From positions 1-64,000 of the forward strand of contig NZ_BMLT01000015.1 of the NCBI RefSeq assembly GCF_014645375.1: a stretch of DNA of 64,000 nt. The letters are read 5' to 3'. Positions 1 through 11,577 of this stretch are shown here, piece after piece. Source of the DNA: Marinobacterium nitratireducens. Lineage in GTDB: Bacteria > Pseudomonadota > Gammaproteobacteria > Pseudomonadales > Balneatricaceae. The notes below the pieces were generated by a model. It made no database searches. It was not told where the DNA came from and saw nothing but the letters and a program-made list of their open reading frames with translations. A program made the translations under genes and the position numbers. Each line of letters begins with the position of its first letter. Positions within the stretch are counted from its first letter, which is position 1.

Positions 1-1224
1 ATGACCGACGAGGTGGCGCGGCTGGTGCTGCGCCACAACTACGGCCAGAGCCAGATCCTCAGCCTCGGGGAAATCCAGGCCGCCAGCCGCATCAACGATC
101 ACCGCCGCCTGATCCAGCAGCTGGAGCGCGCCGGTCGCCTCAACCGCGAGCTGGAGCAGCTTCCTTCCGACGAGCAGCTCGACGCCCTGGCCCGCGAAGG
201 CCTGGGACTCAGCCGCCCCGAGTCGGCAGTGCTGCTGGCCCACAGCAAGCTGTGGCTGTGCGACCAGCTGATCGCCGATGGCATCGCCGACAATGACGAC
301 CTGCTGCCGCTGCTGCAGGAATACTTCCCGACAGCCGTTCGTGAGCGCTTTGGCGGCATGCTGGAGCAGCATCCGCTGCGCGCCGAACTGCTGGCGACCC
401 ATCTGACCAACCAGCTGTGCAACCGCATGGGCGAGACATTCATCAGCTACCTGCAGTCCGAAACCCGTTGCAGCGCCCTCGAAGCCCTCCGGGCCTACGT
501 CGCCGCCGGCCGCCTTCTCGATGTCGACAGCCTGTGGCGCGGTCTCGAGTCGATCGAATGCGAGATCGACGAAAGCCTTTTCCGCAGCCAGCTCACCAGC
601 ATTCAGGACCTGATCGAGCGCACCGCGCTCTGGCTGCTGCGCCAGCCACAGCAAACCCGCGCCACCGCACAGCACCCGACCTTCGCGAACGATATCCAGC
701 GCCTGCTCGACGCGCTGCCCGGGCTGATCGACAGCGAGCTCCAGGCTCCGCTGCAGCGTGAAAGCGAGCGTCTTACCGTCGCGGGCCTGCCCCAGGCGCT
801 GGCCGATCGCCTTGCACTGCTGCCGGCCGTCTACCCCCTGCTGTCGGTGCTGACCTTGTCACGCAGCAGCAACCAGGGGCCGGAGGCCGCCGCAGCCGTC
901 TATTTCGCGCTGGAGGGCGAACTGCAGCTCGAGCCGCTGCGCCGGGCCATCGCCTCGCTGCCCGAGCGCAACCTCTGGCAGCGCAAGGCACGCGCCACCC
1001 TCGCCCGAGAGGTCGACGGTGCCCAGCTGCAGATTTGCCGCTGGGTACTGGACAGCACTGCCGATGCGGCGCCCGGGGCCCGTCTGGCGCAATGGCAGCA
1101 GAGCACCGACCCGCTGCTGGGCAACCTGCGTCAGACCTTCGCCGAAGTCCGCTGCAGCGAAACGCCGGATCTGGCGATGCTGTCCGTCGCGACGCGTGAA
1201 CTGTGCAACCTGAAACCCTTTTGA
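1..1224 (+). CDS. gdhB: NAD-specific glutamate dehydrogenase, C-terminal part
   Basis: This is the last 407 codons of a large (180-kDa class) NAD-dependent glutamate dehydrogenase; the gene runs off the left edge. The class converts glutamate to 2-oxoglutarate and ammonium in the cytoplasm. The first residues (MTDEVARLVLRHNYGQSQ) match the conserved stretch in the C-terminal half of these roughly 1600-residue enzymes, so the ATG at base 1 is an internal methionine, not a start. The remainder is helical and leucine-rich, as is usual for this C-terminal domain. The arginine succinyltransferase genes follow directly and make glutamate as end product, so the placement is logical; in Pseudomonas aeruginosa gdhB is regulated together with arginine catabolism. 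A GC-rich hairpin (about 1241-1260) without a T tract follows the stop. Confidence 0.9.
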   Translation: MTDEVARLVLRHNYGQSQILSLGEIQAASRINDHRRLIQQLERAGRLNRELEQLPSDEQLDALAREGLGLSRPESAVLLAHSKLWLCDQLIADGIADNDDLLPLLQEYFPTAVRERFGGMLEQHPLRAELLATHLTNQLCNRMGETFISYLQSETRCSALEALRAYVAAGRLLDVDSLWRGLESIECEIDESLFRSQLTSIQDLIERTALWLLRQPQQTRATAQHPTFANDIQRLLDALPGLIDSELQAPLQRESERLTVAGLPQALADRLALLPAVYPLLSVLTLSRSSNQGPEAAAAVYFALEGELQLEPLRRAIASLPERNLWQRKARATLAREVDGAQLQICRWVLDSTADAAPGARLAQWQQSTDPLLGNLRQTFAEVRCSETPDLAMLSVATRELCNLKPF

Positions 1225-1290
1225 GAACCGAACCCACTCCCCCGGCCCGGCGCCGGGGGTGACAAACCGACTGCCCGCAAGGAGAACCCC

Positions 1291-2517
1291 ATGACTCAAC
1301 ACTCTGTTAGCCGCGCCACCTTCGACGAAGTGATCGTTCCGAACTACAACCCGCCGGCGACGCTGCCGGTGCGCGGCGAAGGATCCCGCCTCTGGGATCA
1401 GGACGGCCGCGAACACATCGATTTCGCCGGCGGTATCGCCGTCAACGTTCTTGGCCACCGCCACCCGCGGCTGGTCGAAGCGCTCAAGGACCAGGCCGAC
1501 AAGCTCTGGCACCTGAGCAACGCCTTTACCAACGAGCCGGTGCTGGAACTGGCGCAGAAACTGACCGCACGCACCTTCGCCGACCAGGTCTTCTTCTGCA
1601 ACTCCGGCGCCGAAGCCAACGAAGCCGCCTTCAAGCTGGCGCGCAAGTATGCGCATGACCACCACGGCGCCGGCAAGCACGAGATCATCGCCTTCAACCA
1701 GGCGTTCCACGGCCGTACCCTGTTCACCGTTTCGGTCGGCGGCCAGGCCAAGTACCGCGAGGGCTTCGAGCCGGTACCGGCGGGCATCAGTCATGTGCCC
1801 TACAACGACATCGAGGCGCTGCGCTCGGTCATCTCCGACCGCACCTGTGCGGTGGTGATGGAGCCGGTTCAGGGTGAAGGCGGCGTCGTGCCGGCCGACC
1901 CCGAATTCGCCCGCGCCGTGCGCGAGCTGTGCGACGAGCACCAGGCACTGCTGATCTTCGACGAGGTGCAGACCGGCGTCGGCCGCACCGGCAGCCTCTA
2001 TGCCTACGAACAGCTCGGCGTGACGCCCGATATCCTGACCACCGCCAAGGCGCTCGGCGGCGGCTTTCCGATCGGCGCCATGCTCACCCGTCGCGAGATT
2101 GCCAGTAGCCTCAACGTCGGCAGCCACGGCACCACCTACGGCGGCAACCCACTCGGCTGCGCGGTCGCCAAGGCGGTACTGGACATCGTCGACGACGTCG
2201 AGTTGCTTGAGGGCGTGAAGCGCAAGCAGGCGCTGTTCGTCAAACTGCTGGAGGACATCAGCGCCCGCCACCACTGCTTCCGCGAGATCCGCAGCGCCGG
2301 TCTGCTGATCGGCGCCGAGCTGACCGAACACTGGCATGGACAGGCCGCCAAGTTCCTCGCCGCCGCCCGCGAGCGCGGCCTGATGCTGCTGGTCGCAGGC
2401 CCCAACGTGCTGCGCATGACGCCGTCGCTGATCATCCCGGACGAGGATATCCGCGAAGGCATGGCGCTGCTCGAAGAGGCAATCGCCAGCGTGCTCGAGG
2501 TCGAACATTGCGCCTAA
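1291..2517 (+). CDS. aruC: Succinylornithine/acetylornithine transaminase
   Basis: Class III PLP aminotransferase of 408 residues, the usual size for AstC/AruC/ArgD. It transfers the delta-amino group of N2-succinylornithine to 2-oxoglutarate (third step of the arginine succinyltransferase pathway) and often also serves as acetylornithine transaminase. Visible signatures are [18 protein letters not shown] near residue 105, the PLP-binding Asp224 in [15 protein letters not shown], and the Schiff-base lysine at about 253 in [14 protein letters not shown]. The start is fixed by a strong ribosome binding site (AAGGAG, 1279-1284). It follows gdhB by 66 bases. It is separated from the rest of the aru genes by a 479-base gap, so it may have its own transcript. 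Neighbouring aruFGDB make the succinyl pathway role more likely than arginine biosynthesis. Confidence 0.93.
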   Translation: MTQHSVSRATFDEVIVPNYNPPATLPVRGEGSRLWDQDGREHIDFAGGIAVNVLGHRHPRLVEALKDQADKLWHLSNAFTNEPVLELAQKLTARTFADQVFFCNSGAEANEAAFKLARKYAHDHHGAGKHEIIAFNQAFHGRTLFTVSVGGQAKYREGFEPVPAGISHVPYNDIEALRSVISDRTCAVVMEPVQGEGGVVPADPEFARAVRELCDEHQALLIFDEVQTGVGRTGSLYAYEQLGVTPDILTTAKALGGGFPIGAMLTRREIASSLNVGSHGTTYGGNPLGCAVAKAVLDIVDDVELLEGVKRKQALFVKLLEDISARHHCFREIRSAGLLIGAELTEHWHGQAAKFLAAARERGLMLLVAGPNVLRMTPSLIIPDEDIREGMALLEEAIASVLEVEHCA

Positions 2518-2996
2518 GGCGTTGAGCGTGGGAGCTGCGCACCCGGAGGGCGCTTCCCCGCGGCGAATGTCGCGGCACCCTGCCAGCCGCGTTCGCACCG
2601 GGGCGGCGCTCCTACGGATGTGACAGGCACTGCCACGCCGATACCAATCGATCTGCACTGCGATCGATTCGTGGAATTTTCAGGCTCTGGTAGGTTGGGT
2701 GAAGGCCCGAAGGGCCACAACCCAACACCCTTGCCCCGATCCGAACGCCCGGTCATTGCAAGCAAGCGCCATTGCATCGCTAGATCCATCCTCCGTCCGT
2801 GGCTTCGATCGGAGCGGATGCCGCCTTACGCCTTCCGCTTTACCCAATAACCCTGTTCCTGCGCATCCATGCGCTCAAAGGATAAGTACGTCCCTGTACA
2901 AAAAACCATGTCGCATCAGCGACAGTTCCCACCTGTCGATCGTGGCGTCGATCAACAATAATTAGATACCGACTACAACAACGAGGACTGCCGACG
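2518..2996. other. 479-base gap with repeats before the M20/aruFGDB genes
   Basis: No credible gene is visible. The first 100 bases are a GC-rich palindromic repeat of the common kind carrying GGGAGC...GGCGCTCCTACGG. A second repeat lies at 2690-2729. The last 130 bases are AT-richer and presumably hold the promoter for the following genes. They contain TGTCGC-ATCA-GCGACA (2909-2924), a dyad whose arm resembles the TGTCGC half-site of Pseudomonas ArgR. A second half-site at the expected 21-base spacing is not present, so the ArgR reading is only a suggestion. Confidence 0.5.
2690..2729. repeat. REP-like palindrome, GGTTGGGTG family
   Basis: The unit reads GTAGGTTGGGTG-AAGGCCCGAAGGGCC-ACAACCCAACACC. 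It contains the stem GGCCC-GAA-GGGCC and outer arms GGTTGGG/CCCAACC. A near-identical copy stands at 23248-23342, so this is a dispersed intergenic repeat. Confidence 0.8.
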
Positions 2997-4250
2997 ATGA
3001 CTGCCGACGCCCGCTACACGCCCTGGCTCGAATGGCTGGACAGCCAGCAAGACGAGATGCTGGCGCGTACCCTGGAGCTTGCAGAAATCAACTCCGGCAG
3101 CCTCAACGCCGAGGGTGTCAATCGCGTGCGCCAGACCCTGGCGCGCTACTGCGAGAGTCTGGACGGCGAGGCACAGGTGCTTCCGGTCGGGCCCTACTCG
3201 CTGATCGACGAGTCCGGCGTAGAGCGGCACTTCCCGCTCGGCGACGCCCTGCGCATCCGCAAACGCCCCGACGCGCCACTGCAGGTCTTCTTCTGCGGCC
3301 ATATGGATACCGTTTTCGCCATCGACCATCCATTTCAGTCGGTACGCTGGCTCGACGACAACACCCTCAACGGTCCGGGCGTCGCCGACCTCAAGGGCGG
3401 CCTGATGGTGATGCTGAAGGCACTGGAAGCGCTGGAGCGCAGCCCCTTTGCCGAACAGGTCGGCTGGGAGATCCTGTTCAATCCGGACGAGGAGATCGGC
3501 TCGCCGGGCTCCGCCGCGCTGATTGCCGAAGCCGCCAGGCGCGTCGATATCGGCATGATCTACGAGCCCTGCATGCCGGACGGCACCCTCGCCGGCGCGC
3601 GCAAGGGCAGCGGCAACTTCAGCGTCGTGGTCCGGGGGCGCGCAGCCCACGCCGGACGCGAGCATCACCTGGGCCGCAACGCGGTGCGGGCGCTGTGCGA
3701 CTTCGTGTCGGGGCTCGACGACCTCAACGGTCAGCGCGACGGCGTGACGATCAACCCCGGTTTCATCCACGGCGGCGGCGCCGTCAACGTGGTGCCGGAC
3801 AGCGCCATGGCGCGCTTCAACATTCGCCTCGAACGCGCCAGGGACGAGGCCTGGTGCCTCGAACAGCTGGATCGCCTCGGCGCCGAAATCAACGCCCGCG
3901 ACGGCATCTCGCTGCAACTGCACGGCGGTTTCGGTCGCAAGCCCAAGCAGCTCTCGGCCGCCAACCAGGCGCTGTTCGAGCTGGCCCGCGACTGCGGCGC
4001 CGACCTCGGCATGACAATCGACTGGAAACCGACCGGCGGCTGCTGCGACGGAAACAACCTCGCCGCCGCCGGCATCCCCAATATCGATACCCTCGGCGTC
4101 CAGGGCGGCAAAATCCACAGCTCGGACGAGTACATGCTGGTCAGCAGCTTTACGGAACGTGCAAAACTCAGCGCACTGATCCTGATGAAGCTCGCCGACG
4201 GCGCCCTGGGCGATCACCTGCAGAACAAGGAAGGGACCCACCGATGCTGA
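2997..4250 (+). CDS. M20-family metallohydrolase inside the aru cluster
   Basis: Zinc-dependent M20 peptidase/deacylase of 417 residues, carboxypeptidase-G2-like. Seen: the metal-binding motif FFCGHMDTV near residue 100, the bridging aspartate in GPGVADLKGG near residue 130, the catalytic glutamates in NPDEEIGSPGS near 165, and a lid-domain stretch AAHAGREHHLGRNAV near 218. Members hydrolyse N-acyl or peptide bonds to amino acids; DapE, a desuccinylase, belongs to the same superfamily. The gene lies between aruC and aruF and its last 7 bases overlap the aruF start, so the two are translationally coupled. No AstE/AruE gene is in the window. A plausible but unproven role is removal of succinate from N-succinylglutamate. 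The alternative is an accessory peptidase supplying arginine or glutamate. Confidence 0.85.
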   Translation: MTADARYTPWLEWLDSQQDEMLARTLELAEINSGSLNAEGVNRVRQTLARYCESLDGEAQVLPVGPYSLIDESGVERHFPLGDALRIRKRPDAPLQVFFCGHMDTVFAIDHPFQSVRWLDDNTLNGPGVADLKGGLMVMLKALEALERSPFAEQVGWEILFNPDEEIGSPGSAALIAEAARRVDIGMIYEPCMPDGTLAGARKGSGNFSVVVRGRAAHAGREHHLGRNAVRALCDFVSGLDDLNGQRDGVTINPGFIHGGGAVNVVPDSAMARFNIRLERARDEAWCLEQLDRLGAEINARDGISLQLHGGFGRKPKQLSAANQALFELARDCGADLGMTIDWKPTGGCCDGNNLAAAGIPNIDTLGVQGGKIHSSDEYMLVSSFTERAKLSALILMKLADGALGDHLQNKEGTHRC

Positions 4251-5272
4251 TTATCCGCCCCGTCGACTTTCCCGACCTGCCGCAACTCGAACAGCTGGCA
4301 GTGCAGTCCCGCGGCAGTATCACCACACTGCCGGCCAACCGCGAATACCTGGGCCAGCTGATCGGGCTGACCCAGAGTTCCCTTCGCAACAGGGTCAGCC
4401 TGCCCGGCGGCGAGTCCTATCATTTCGTGCTCGAGGACAGCGACAGCGGCCGCATCCTCGGCATCAGCGGTATCGAGGCCTGCATCGGCCTCGATTCGCC
4501 GTTCTACAGCTACCGCATCGACGAGGTCGTGCACGCCTCGCGCGAGCTGCAGATTCACAACCGCATACCGTCGCTGCACCTGTGCCAGGACTATAACGGC
4601 ACCAGCCGGCTCTGCACCCGCTACCTGGCGCCGGAGGCCAACGAAGCCGCCAACATTCATCTGCTGTCGCGCTCGCGGATGCTGTTTATCGCCGCCCACC
4701 CCAAGCGTTTTGCCCGCCGTACGGTGGTGGAACTGCAGGGCATGGTCGACGACGAGGGCCGGTCGCCGTTCTGGGAGAGCCTCGGCCGGCATTTCTTCGG
4801 CATGGACCTGTCGCAGGCCGACTACCTGACCGGCATCAATCGCAAGACCTTCATCGCCGAACTGATGCCGCACTATCCGGTTTACGTGCCGCTGCTGAAC
4901 GAGGCGGCGCGCAACGCCATCGGCCAGCCTCGCCCCGATATAGAGCCGGTGATGGACCTGCTCGAGGACGAGGGCTTCGTCTACCGCGGCTACGTCGACA
5001 TCTTCGACGCCGGCCCGACGCTGGAAGTCCGTACCGACGATATCCGCTCGGTATGGCAGAGCCGGACCGTCCGGCTGGCTGTCGGCGACGCCCCCGACAG
5101 CGCCCCCTGGCTGCTTCTGAGCAACGACCATACCGAGGATTTCCGTGCGGTACTGGTACGGGCCAACCCCGAACGGCCGCAGGTCGCACCCGAGGTGGCC
5201 GCGCAGCTGAGACTGGACGACGGCGATAGCGTCCGCGTGCTGCCGCTGGGCACCGATGACCTGCTGATTTAA
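4244..5272 (+). CDS. aruF: Arginine N-succinyltransferase, alpha subunit
   Basis: 342-residue subunit of arginine/ornithine N-succinyltransferase, the first committed step (arginine + succinyl-CoA to N2-succinylarginine). Family signatures are RHFFGMDLSQADYLTGINRKTF-type sequence around residue 190, IAELMPHYPVYVPLL following it, and [13 protein letters not shown] near 250. The start at 4244 overlaps the M20 stop codon and gives the standard N-terminus MLIIRPVDFPDL. The open frame extends further upstream without a stop, but that part lies under the M20 gene and is not coding. The next gene is its paralogue aruG, as in Pseudomonas, where AruF and AruG form a heteromer. Enterobacteria use a single AstA instead. 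Confidence 0.95.
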   Translation: MLIIRPVDFPDLPQLEQLAVQSRGSITTLPANREYLGQLIGLTQSSLRNRVSLPGGESYHFVLEDSDSGRILGISGIEACIGLDSPFYSYRIDEVVHASRELQIHNRIPSLHLCQDYNGTSRLCTRYLAPEANEAANIHLLSRSRMLFIAAHPKRFARRTVVELQGMVDDEGRSPFWESLGRHFFGMDLSQADYLTGINRKTFIAELMPHYPVYVPLLNEAARNAIGQPRPDIEPVMDLLEDEGFVYRGYVDIFDAGPTLEVRTDDIRSVWQSRTVRLAVGDAPDSAPWLLLSNDHTEDFRAVLVRANPERPQVAPEVAAQLRLDDGDSVRVLPLGTDDLLI

Positions 5273-5289
5273 CAAGAGGTTCGCTATTC

Positions 5290-7790
<2,501 letters not shown>

Positions 7791-7796
7791 CGAACG

Positions 7797-7920
7797 AGGT
7801 GACAGGTGACGCGTGACGCGTGACGCGACGTAGGGTGCCGGTAAGCGAAGCGCACCGGCACCCTACAACGATGAAGCGGCCTCGAATGGCTTTTACGCGT
7901 AACCCGTCACACGTCACCCA
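7797..7920. repeat. Heptad GTGAC element enclosing a REP palindrome
   Basis: On the left are 7-base units of the form NNGTGAC (GGTGACA, GGTGACG, CGTGACG, CGTGACG). On the right are the same units inverted (ACGCGTAACCCGTCACACGTCACC). Between them is a near-perfect REP palindrome, GTAGGGTGCCGG...CCGGCACCCTAC (7830-7866). The whole could fold into one long cruciform or RNA hairpin. It sits between aruD and aruB. Related heptad elements occur at 9303, 24511, 35388 and 57603. Confidence 0.8.
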
Positions 7921-7961
7921 AAAAAACAACATCGGCCAGACCGAAACTGGAGACAACAATC

Positions 7962-9296
7962 ATGAATGCCTTTGAAGCCAACTTTGACGGCCTGGTCGGC
8001 CCGACCCACAACTACGCCGGCCTGTCCTTCGGCAATATCGCCTCGGACAAGAACCAGGCCAGGGCCTCGAACCCGAAGCAGGCCGCACTGCAGGGCCTGA
8101 CCAAGATGAAGGCACTGCATGACCTGGGAATGGTTCAGGGCGTGCTGGCGCCGCAGGAGCGTCCGGACGTCCAGACCCTGCGTCGCCTCGGCTTCGGCGG
8201 GTCCGACGCCAATGTGCTGTTCCAGGCAGCTCAGTATGCACCGCGCATTCTGGCGGCCTGCTGCTCGGCGTCCAGCATGTGGACCGCCAACGCCGCGACG
8301 GTTTCCCCGAGCGCCGACACCTGCGACGGTCGCGTGCACTTCACCCCGGCGAACCTGACCAACAAGTTCCACCGTTCGATCGAGCACGAGACAACGGGCC
8401 GTATCCTGCGCGCCATCTTTCCCAACGAACGCCACTTCAGGCACCATTCGGCGCTGCCGGGCGTCGAGCACTTCGGCGATGAAGGCGCCGCCAACCACAC
8501 CCGTTTCTGCCACGAGTACGGCGCACGCGGCATCGAATTCTTCGTCTTCGGGCGTTACGCCTTCGATAGTCAGAAGCCTGCGCCGAAGAAATTTCCGGCG
8601 CGCCACACCTACGAGGCGTCGCAGGCGATCGTGCGCAAGCACAGGCTCAGCAGCCAGCATGTGGTGTATGCCCAGCAGAATCCTGACGTCATCGACCAGG
8701 GCGTGTTCCACAACGATGTGATCGCCGTCGGCAACCGCGACCTGCTGTTCTGTCATCAGGAGGCGTTTCTCGATCAGGCGCGCGTGAAGCAGGAACTGAC
8801 CCGGGCGATGAACGGCAGCTTCCGTGTGATAGAAGTTCCCACCGCGCAGGTATCGGTCGCGGATGCGGTCAGGTCTTACCTGTTCAACAGCCAGCTGCTG
8901 TCGCTGCCCGATGGCCGCACGCTGCTGGTGATTCCGGAAGAGTGCCGCCAGACACCCGCAGTCTGGGCCTACCTGCAGGAGCTGGTCGGCAGCGGCGCCG
9001 GTATCGACGAGCTGAAGATTTTCGATCTCAAGCAGAGCATGAGCAACGGCGGCGGTCCCGCCTGTCTGCGACTGCGGGTGGTGCTGAACGATGCCGAGCG
9101 CGCCGCGGTCAATCCGCATACGCTGATGAACGACGAACTCTACAGTCGTCTGACCCGCTGGGTCGAGAAGCACTATCGCGACCGCCTGGAGGAAAAGGAC
9201 CTGACCGATCCCAAGCTGCTGATGGAGTCGCGGTTTGCGCTGGACGAGCTGACGCAGATCCTCAATCTCGGGTCCGTTTACCCCTTCCAGCGGTAA
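7962..9296 (+). CDS. aruB: N-succinylarginine dihydrolase
   Basis: 444-residue member of the AstB/AruB family, which hydrolyses N2-succinylarginine to N2-succinylornithine, CO2 and two ammonia (second AST step). The N-terminus [19 protein letters not shown] is the family signature, and the nucleophilic cysteine is Cys368 in [15 protein letters not shown]. Length matches the family. The ATG is preceded by CTGGAGAC. It is the last aru gene here: the next gene downstream is on the other strand, so aruE is not in its usual place. Confidence 0.95.
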   Translation: MNAFEANFDGLVGPTHNYAGLSFGNIASDKNQARASNPKQAALQGLTKMKALHDLGMVQGVLAPQERPDVQTLRRLGFGGSDANVLFQAAQYAPRILAACCSASSMWTANAATVSPSADTCDGRVHFTPANLTNKFHRSIEHETTGRILRAIFPNERHFRHHSALPGVEHFGDEGAANHTRFCHEYGARGIEFFVFGRYAFDSQKPAPKKFPARHTYEASQAIVRKHRLSSQHVVYAQQNPDVIDQGVFHNDVIAVGNRDLLFCHQEAFLDQARVKQELTRAMNGSFRVIEVPTAQVSVADAVRSYLFNSQLLSLPDGRTLLVIPEECRQTPAVWAYLQELVGSGAGIDELKIFDLKQSMSNGGGPACLRLRVVLNDAERAAVNPHTLMNDELYSRLTRWVEKHYRDRLEEKDLTDPKLLMESRFALDELTQILNLGSVYPFQR

Positions 9297-9302
9297 CGGC
9301 GC

Positions 9303-9353
9303 GACGGGTGACGGGTGACGGGTGACGGGTTACACGTTACCTGTCACGCGTCA
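9303..9353. repeat. Heptad GTGAC element, downstream of aruB
   Basis: Three tandem GGGTGAC units and one GGGTTAC, followed by inverted units (ACACGTTACCTGTCACGCGTCACG). It fills the space between the convergent aruB and yibQ stop codons and could act as a bidirectional hairpin. Confidence 0.75.
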
Positions 9354-10178
9354 CGACCTCCCCCAATGCCGGCGATGGGTGTTGAAAAGGCGGTTGTCGG
9401 CGGGGTCGAGCCGGGCGAAGTCGGCCTGCTGGCGCAGGAAGGCCGATACCGTCAGGCGCTGGAACCCCAGACCATCGAGGACCGGCAGCGCCCGGTTCAG
9501 GTAATCGAGGGTGACCGGGTACGGATGCCCGATCACCAGCGCCGATCCATACTCCCGGGCGATACTCAGGGCACGGCGAAACTGCACGTCGACCGCAGCC
9601 AGGGTCTGCTCATGATCGAGAAAGACATCGCGCATCAGCGCCGGAACGCCGCGCTCACGGGCAACATCCCAGGCCACCGTCTCGGCGCTGGTGCGACTGT
9701 CGACGAACAGCAGTCCGCGCTCGGCCAGCACCTCCATAACCCACTCCATCGGCTCGCGCCGCGCCGTCAGCAGGCTGCCCATATGGTTGTTGAGGCCGAC
9801 CGCTCCCGGCACCGAGTCGAGACTGTCCCGCAGCCGCTGGCTCAGGCGCTCCCTGCCCAGATCCGGGGTCAGCGCGCCCGGTCCCAGCGCCAGGTGCTGC
9901 CGGTTCGCCATCGGCGCGTGCAGCAGCACTTCCTTGCCCTGCCCCTGCGCTTCCAGCGCAAGGGTGCGACCATGCCGGGAGTGCGGTAGCACCGCCACAT
10001 CCAGCGGACCCGGCAGCGCCAGCGTGGCGCGTCCGGCCGACAGGTTGTTACCCAGGTCGTCGATCACCAGAATCAGGCGGGGCTGCTCCACCGCGTCGCG
10101 GCGCGACGCCGCGACCGCGGTGGGCAGGGGGAGAACGATGCCGGCCAGCGCGGCCAGCAACAGCGAACGTCGTTGCAT
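9351..10178 (-). CDS. Divergent polysaccharide deacetylase family protein (YibQ-like)
   Basis: 275-residue exported protein. An N-terminal signal sequence (LLLAALAGIVLPLPTAVAA) is followed by a divergent polysaccharide-deacetylase fold. Conserved segments seen are LILVIDDLGNN near residue 35, VAVLPHSRHG near 58, LLHAPMAN near 83 and NNHMGSLLT near 130. The family (YibQ) is exported to the periplasm and its function is not established; it is thought to act on envelope polysaccharide or peptidoglycan. Its ATG shares one base with the ctpA stop (TGATG), so the two are translationally coupled. The order gpmI-envC-ctpA-yibQ is conserved in many gammaproteobacteria. Confidence 0.88.
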   Translation of the reverse strand: MQRRSLLLAALAGIVLPLPTAVAASRRDAVEQPRLILVIDDLGNNLSAGRATLALPGPLDVAVLPHSRHGRTLALEAQGQGKEVLLHAPMANRQHLALGPGALTPDLGRERLSQRLRDSLDSVPGAVGLNNHMGSLLTARREPMEWVMEVLAERGLLFVDSRTSAETVAWDVARERGVPALMRDVFLDHEQTLAAVDVQFRRALSIAREYGSALVIGHPYPVTLDYLNRALPVLDGLGFQRLTVSAFLRQQADFARLDPADNRLFNTHRRHWGRS

Positions 10179-11512
10179 CAGCCGTGGTTGGATTCCGGCT
10201 TGAGAATCACCAGCGCCTTGAGCAGGTTGAGCGCTTCGAACAGCTGGAAGTCGCTTTCGGCCAGGCGACCATCGGCTTTCACTTCGTTATCATTGCCGTT
10301 CGACTGACCGTTGACGAGATGTCCGGCCAGGTCACTTTCCTTGATACGGGTACCGTTCTGGAGGTTGTGCACCTCGGCCTCGTCGACGCGGATATCCGGC
10401 ACGATACCCTGGGCCTGGATCGAGCGCCCGCTCGGGGTGAAGTAGCGGGCGGTGGTCAGTTTGACGGCCCGGTCCGACGTCAGCGGCAGAATGGTCTGGA
10501 CCGAGCCCTTGCCAAAGCTGTCGGTACCCAGAATCAGCCCGCGTTTATGGTCCTGCAGCGCACCGGCGACGATTTCAGATGCCGATGCCGAGCCGGCGTT
10601 GATCATCACCACCAGTGGCACGGCCGGAGCGGCGGTATCGGAGGTGGCGTTGTAGCGCAGTTCGGTATTCGCCAGCCGGCCTTCGGTGTAGACGATCAGC
10701 CCCTCGTCGAGGAAGGCATCGCTGACCTCGACCGCCGCCTGCAGCACCCCGCCGGGGTTGTTGCGCAGGTCCAGCACCAGACCGCGCAGCGGCCCCTCCC
10801 GCTCCAGATCCCGGATCGCCCGGCCCAGGTCCTTGCCGGTATTGACCTGGAACTGGGAAATACGCAGGTAGCCGAAACCGTCCTCGAGCACGCGGTGACG
10901 TACCGACGCGACGCGGATGACATCGCGCACAAGACGTACCTCAAAGGGCTTTTCGACGCCTTCGCGAACGATGGTCAGCACGATCGGTTCACCGGGTTTG
11001 CCGCGCATCTTGGCCACCGCCTCATCCAGCGCCATGCCCTGAACCGGGGTGTCGTCGAGTTTGACGATGAGATCACCGGCCTTTAAACCGCCCTTCTGCG
11101 CCGGCGTGCCGTCGATCGGAGCGATGACCCGAACGAAACCGTCCTGCATGCCCACTTCCAGGCCAAGACCTCCGAACTCGCCGCTGGTGTGCTCCTGCAG
11201 ATCTTCGTAGGCCTCGGGCTCGAGATAGGCCGAATGCGGATCGAGGCCGGCCACCATGCCGCGGATGGCATCCTCGAGCAGCTTGGCATCTTCCACCGGC
11301 TCGACGTAGGCGGTCTTGATTCGCTCGAAGACCTCGGCAAACAACCGCAGTTCATCGAGCGGCAGCTGTGGGGTTTCCTCTTCGGCGACCAGACCTTCGA
11401 GTTCGGGGTCGACCGCCTCGGCGGCGCCGACCGGCACAGCCAGACAGGCCGACAGCAGCAGCGGGCCAAACGTTCTTGTCCAAATCCCTGGCGTGTTCGT
11501 CAACAACGTCAT
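10178..11512 (-). CDS. ctpA: Carboxy-terminal processing protease (S41 family)
   Basis: 444-residue periplasmic serine protease. In order: signal peptide (residues 1-30), helical linker, PDZ domain with EFGGLGLEVGMQDGFVRVIAP near 112-132, and the S41 catalytic domain. The catalytic Ser is in NAGSASASEIVAG and the Lys in TDSFGKGSVQT, giving the Ser-Lys dyad of tail-specific proteases. C-terminal residues vary (KESDLAGHLVNGQSNGND), a usual non-conserved tail. It lies between envC and yibQ. CtpA-type proteases trim periplasmic substrates, including regulators of peptidoglycan hydrolases, which fits with the EnvC neighbour. Confidence 0.93.
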   Translation of the reverse strand: MTLLTNTPGIWTRTFGPLLLSACLAVPVGAAEAVDPELEGLVAEEETPQLPLDELRLFAEVFERIKTAYVEPVEDAKLLEDAIRGMVAGLDPHSAYLEPEAYEDLQEHTSGEFGGLGLEVGMQDGFVRVIAPIDGTPAQKGGLKAGDLIVKLDDTPVQGMALDEAVAKMRGKPGEPIVLTIVREGVEKPFEVRLVRDVIRVASVRHRVLEDGFGYLRISQFQVNTGKDLGRAIRDLEREGPLRGLVLDLRNNPGGVLQAAVEVSDAFLDEGLIVYTEGRLANTELRYNATSDTAAPAVPLVVMINAGSASASEIVAGALQDHKRGLILGTDSFGKGSVQTILPLTSDRAVKLTTARYFTPSGRSIQAQGIVPDIRVDEAEVHNLQNGTRIKESDLAGHLVNGQSNGNDNEVKADGRLAESDFQLFEALNLLKALVILKPESNHG

Positions 11513-11577
11513 AACACCTTCCTATTTCAGGACCACCGGTTCAGTGTAGCCGGCTTCGGCGAACCGTATCGGAGCGG

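Noticed and set aside
1241-1260. GC-rich hairpin after gdhB considered as an intrinsic terminator
   Set aside because: It has no following T tract, and aruC follows directly with its own strong ribosome site; kept only as a remark.
859-2658. 599-codon minus-strand frame opposite gdhB and aruC
   Set aside because: Same shadow effect; aruC and gdhB are both strongly supported on the plus strand.
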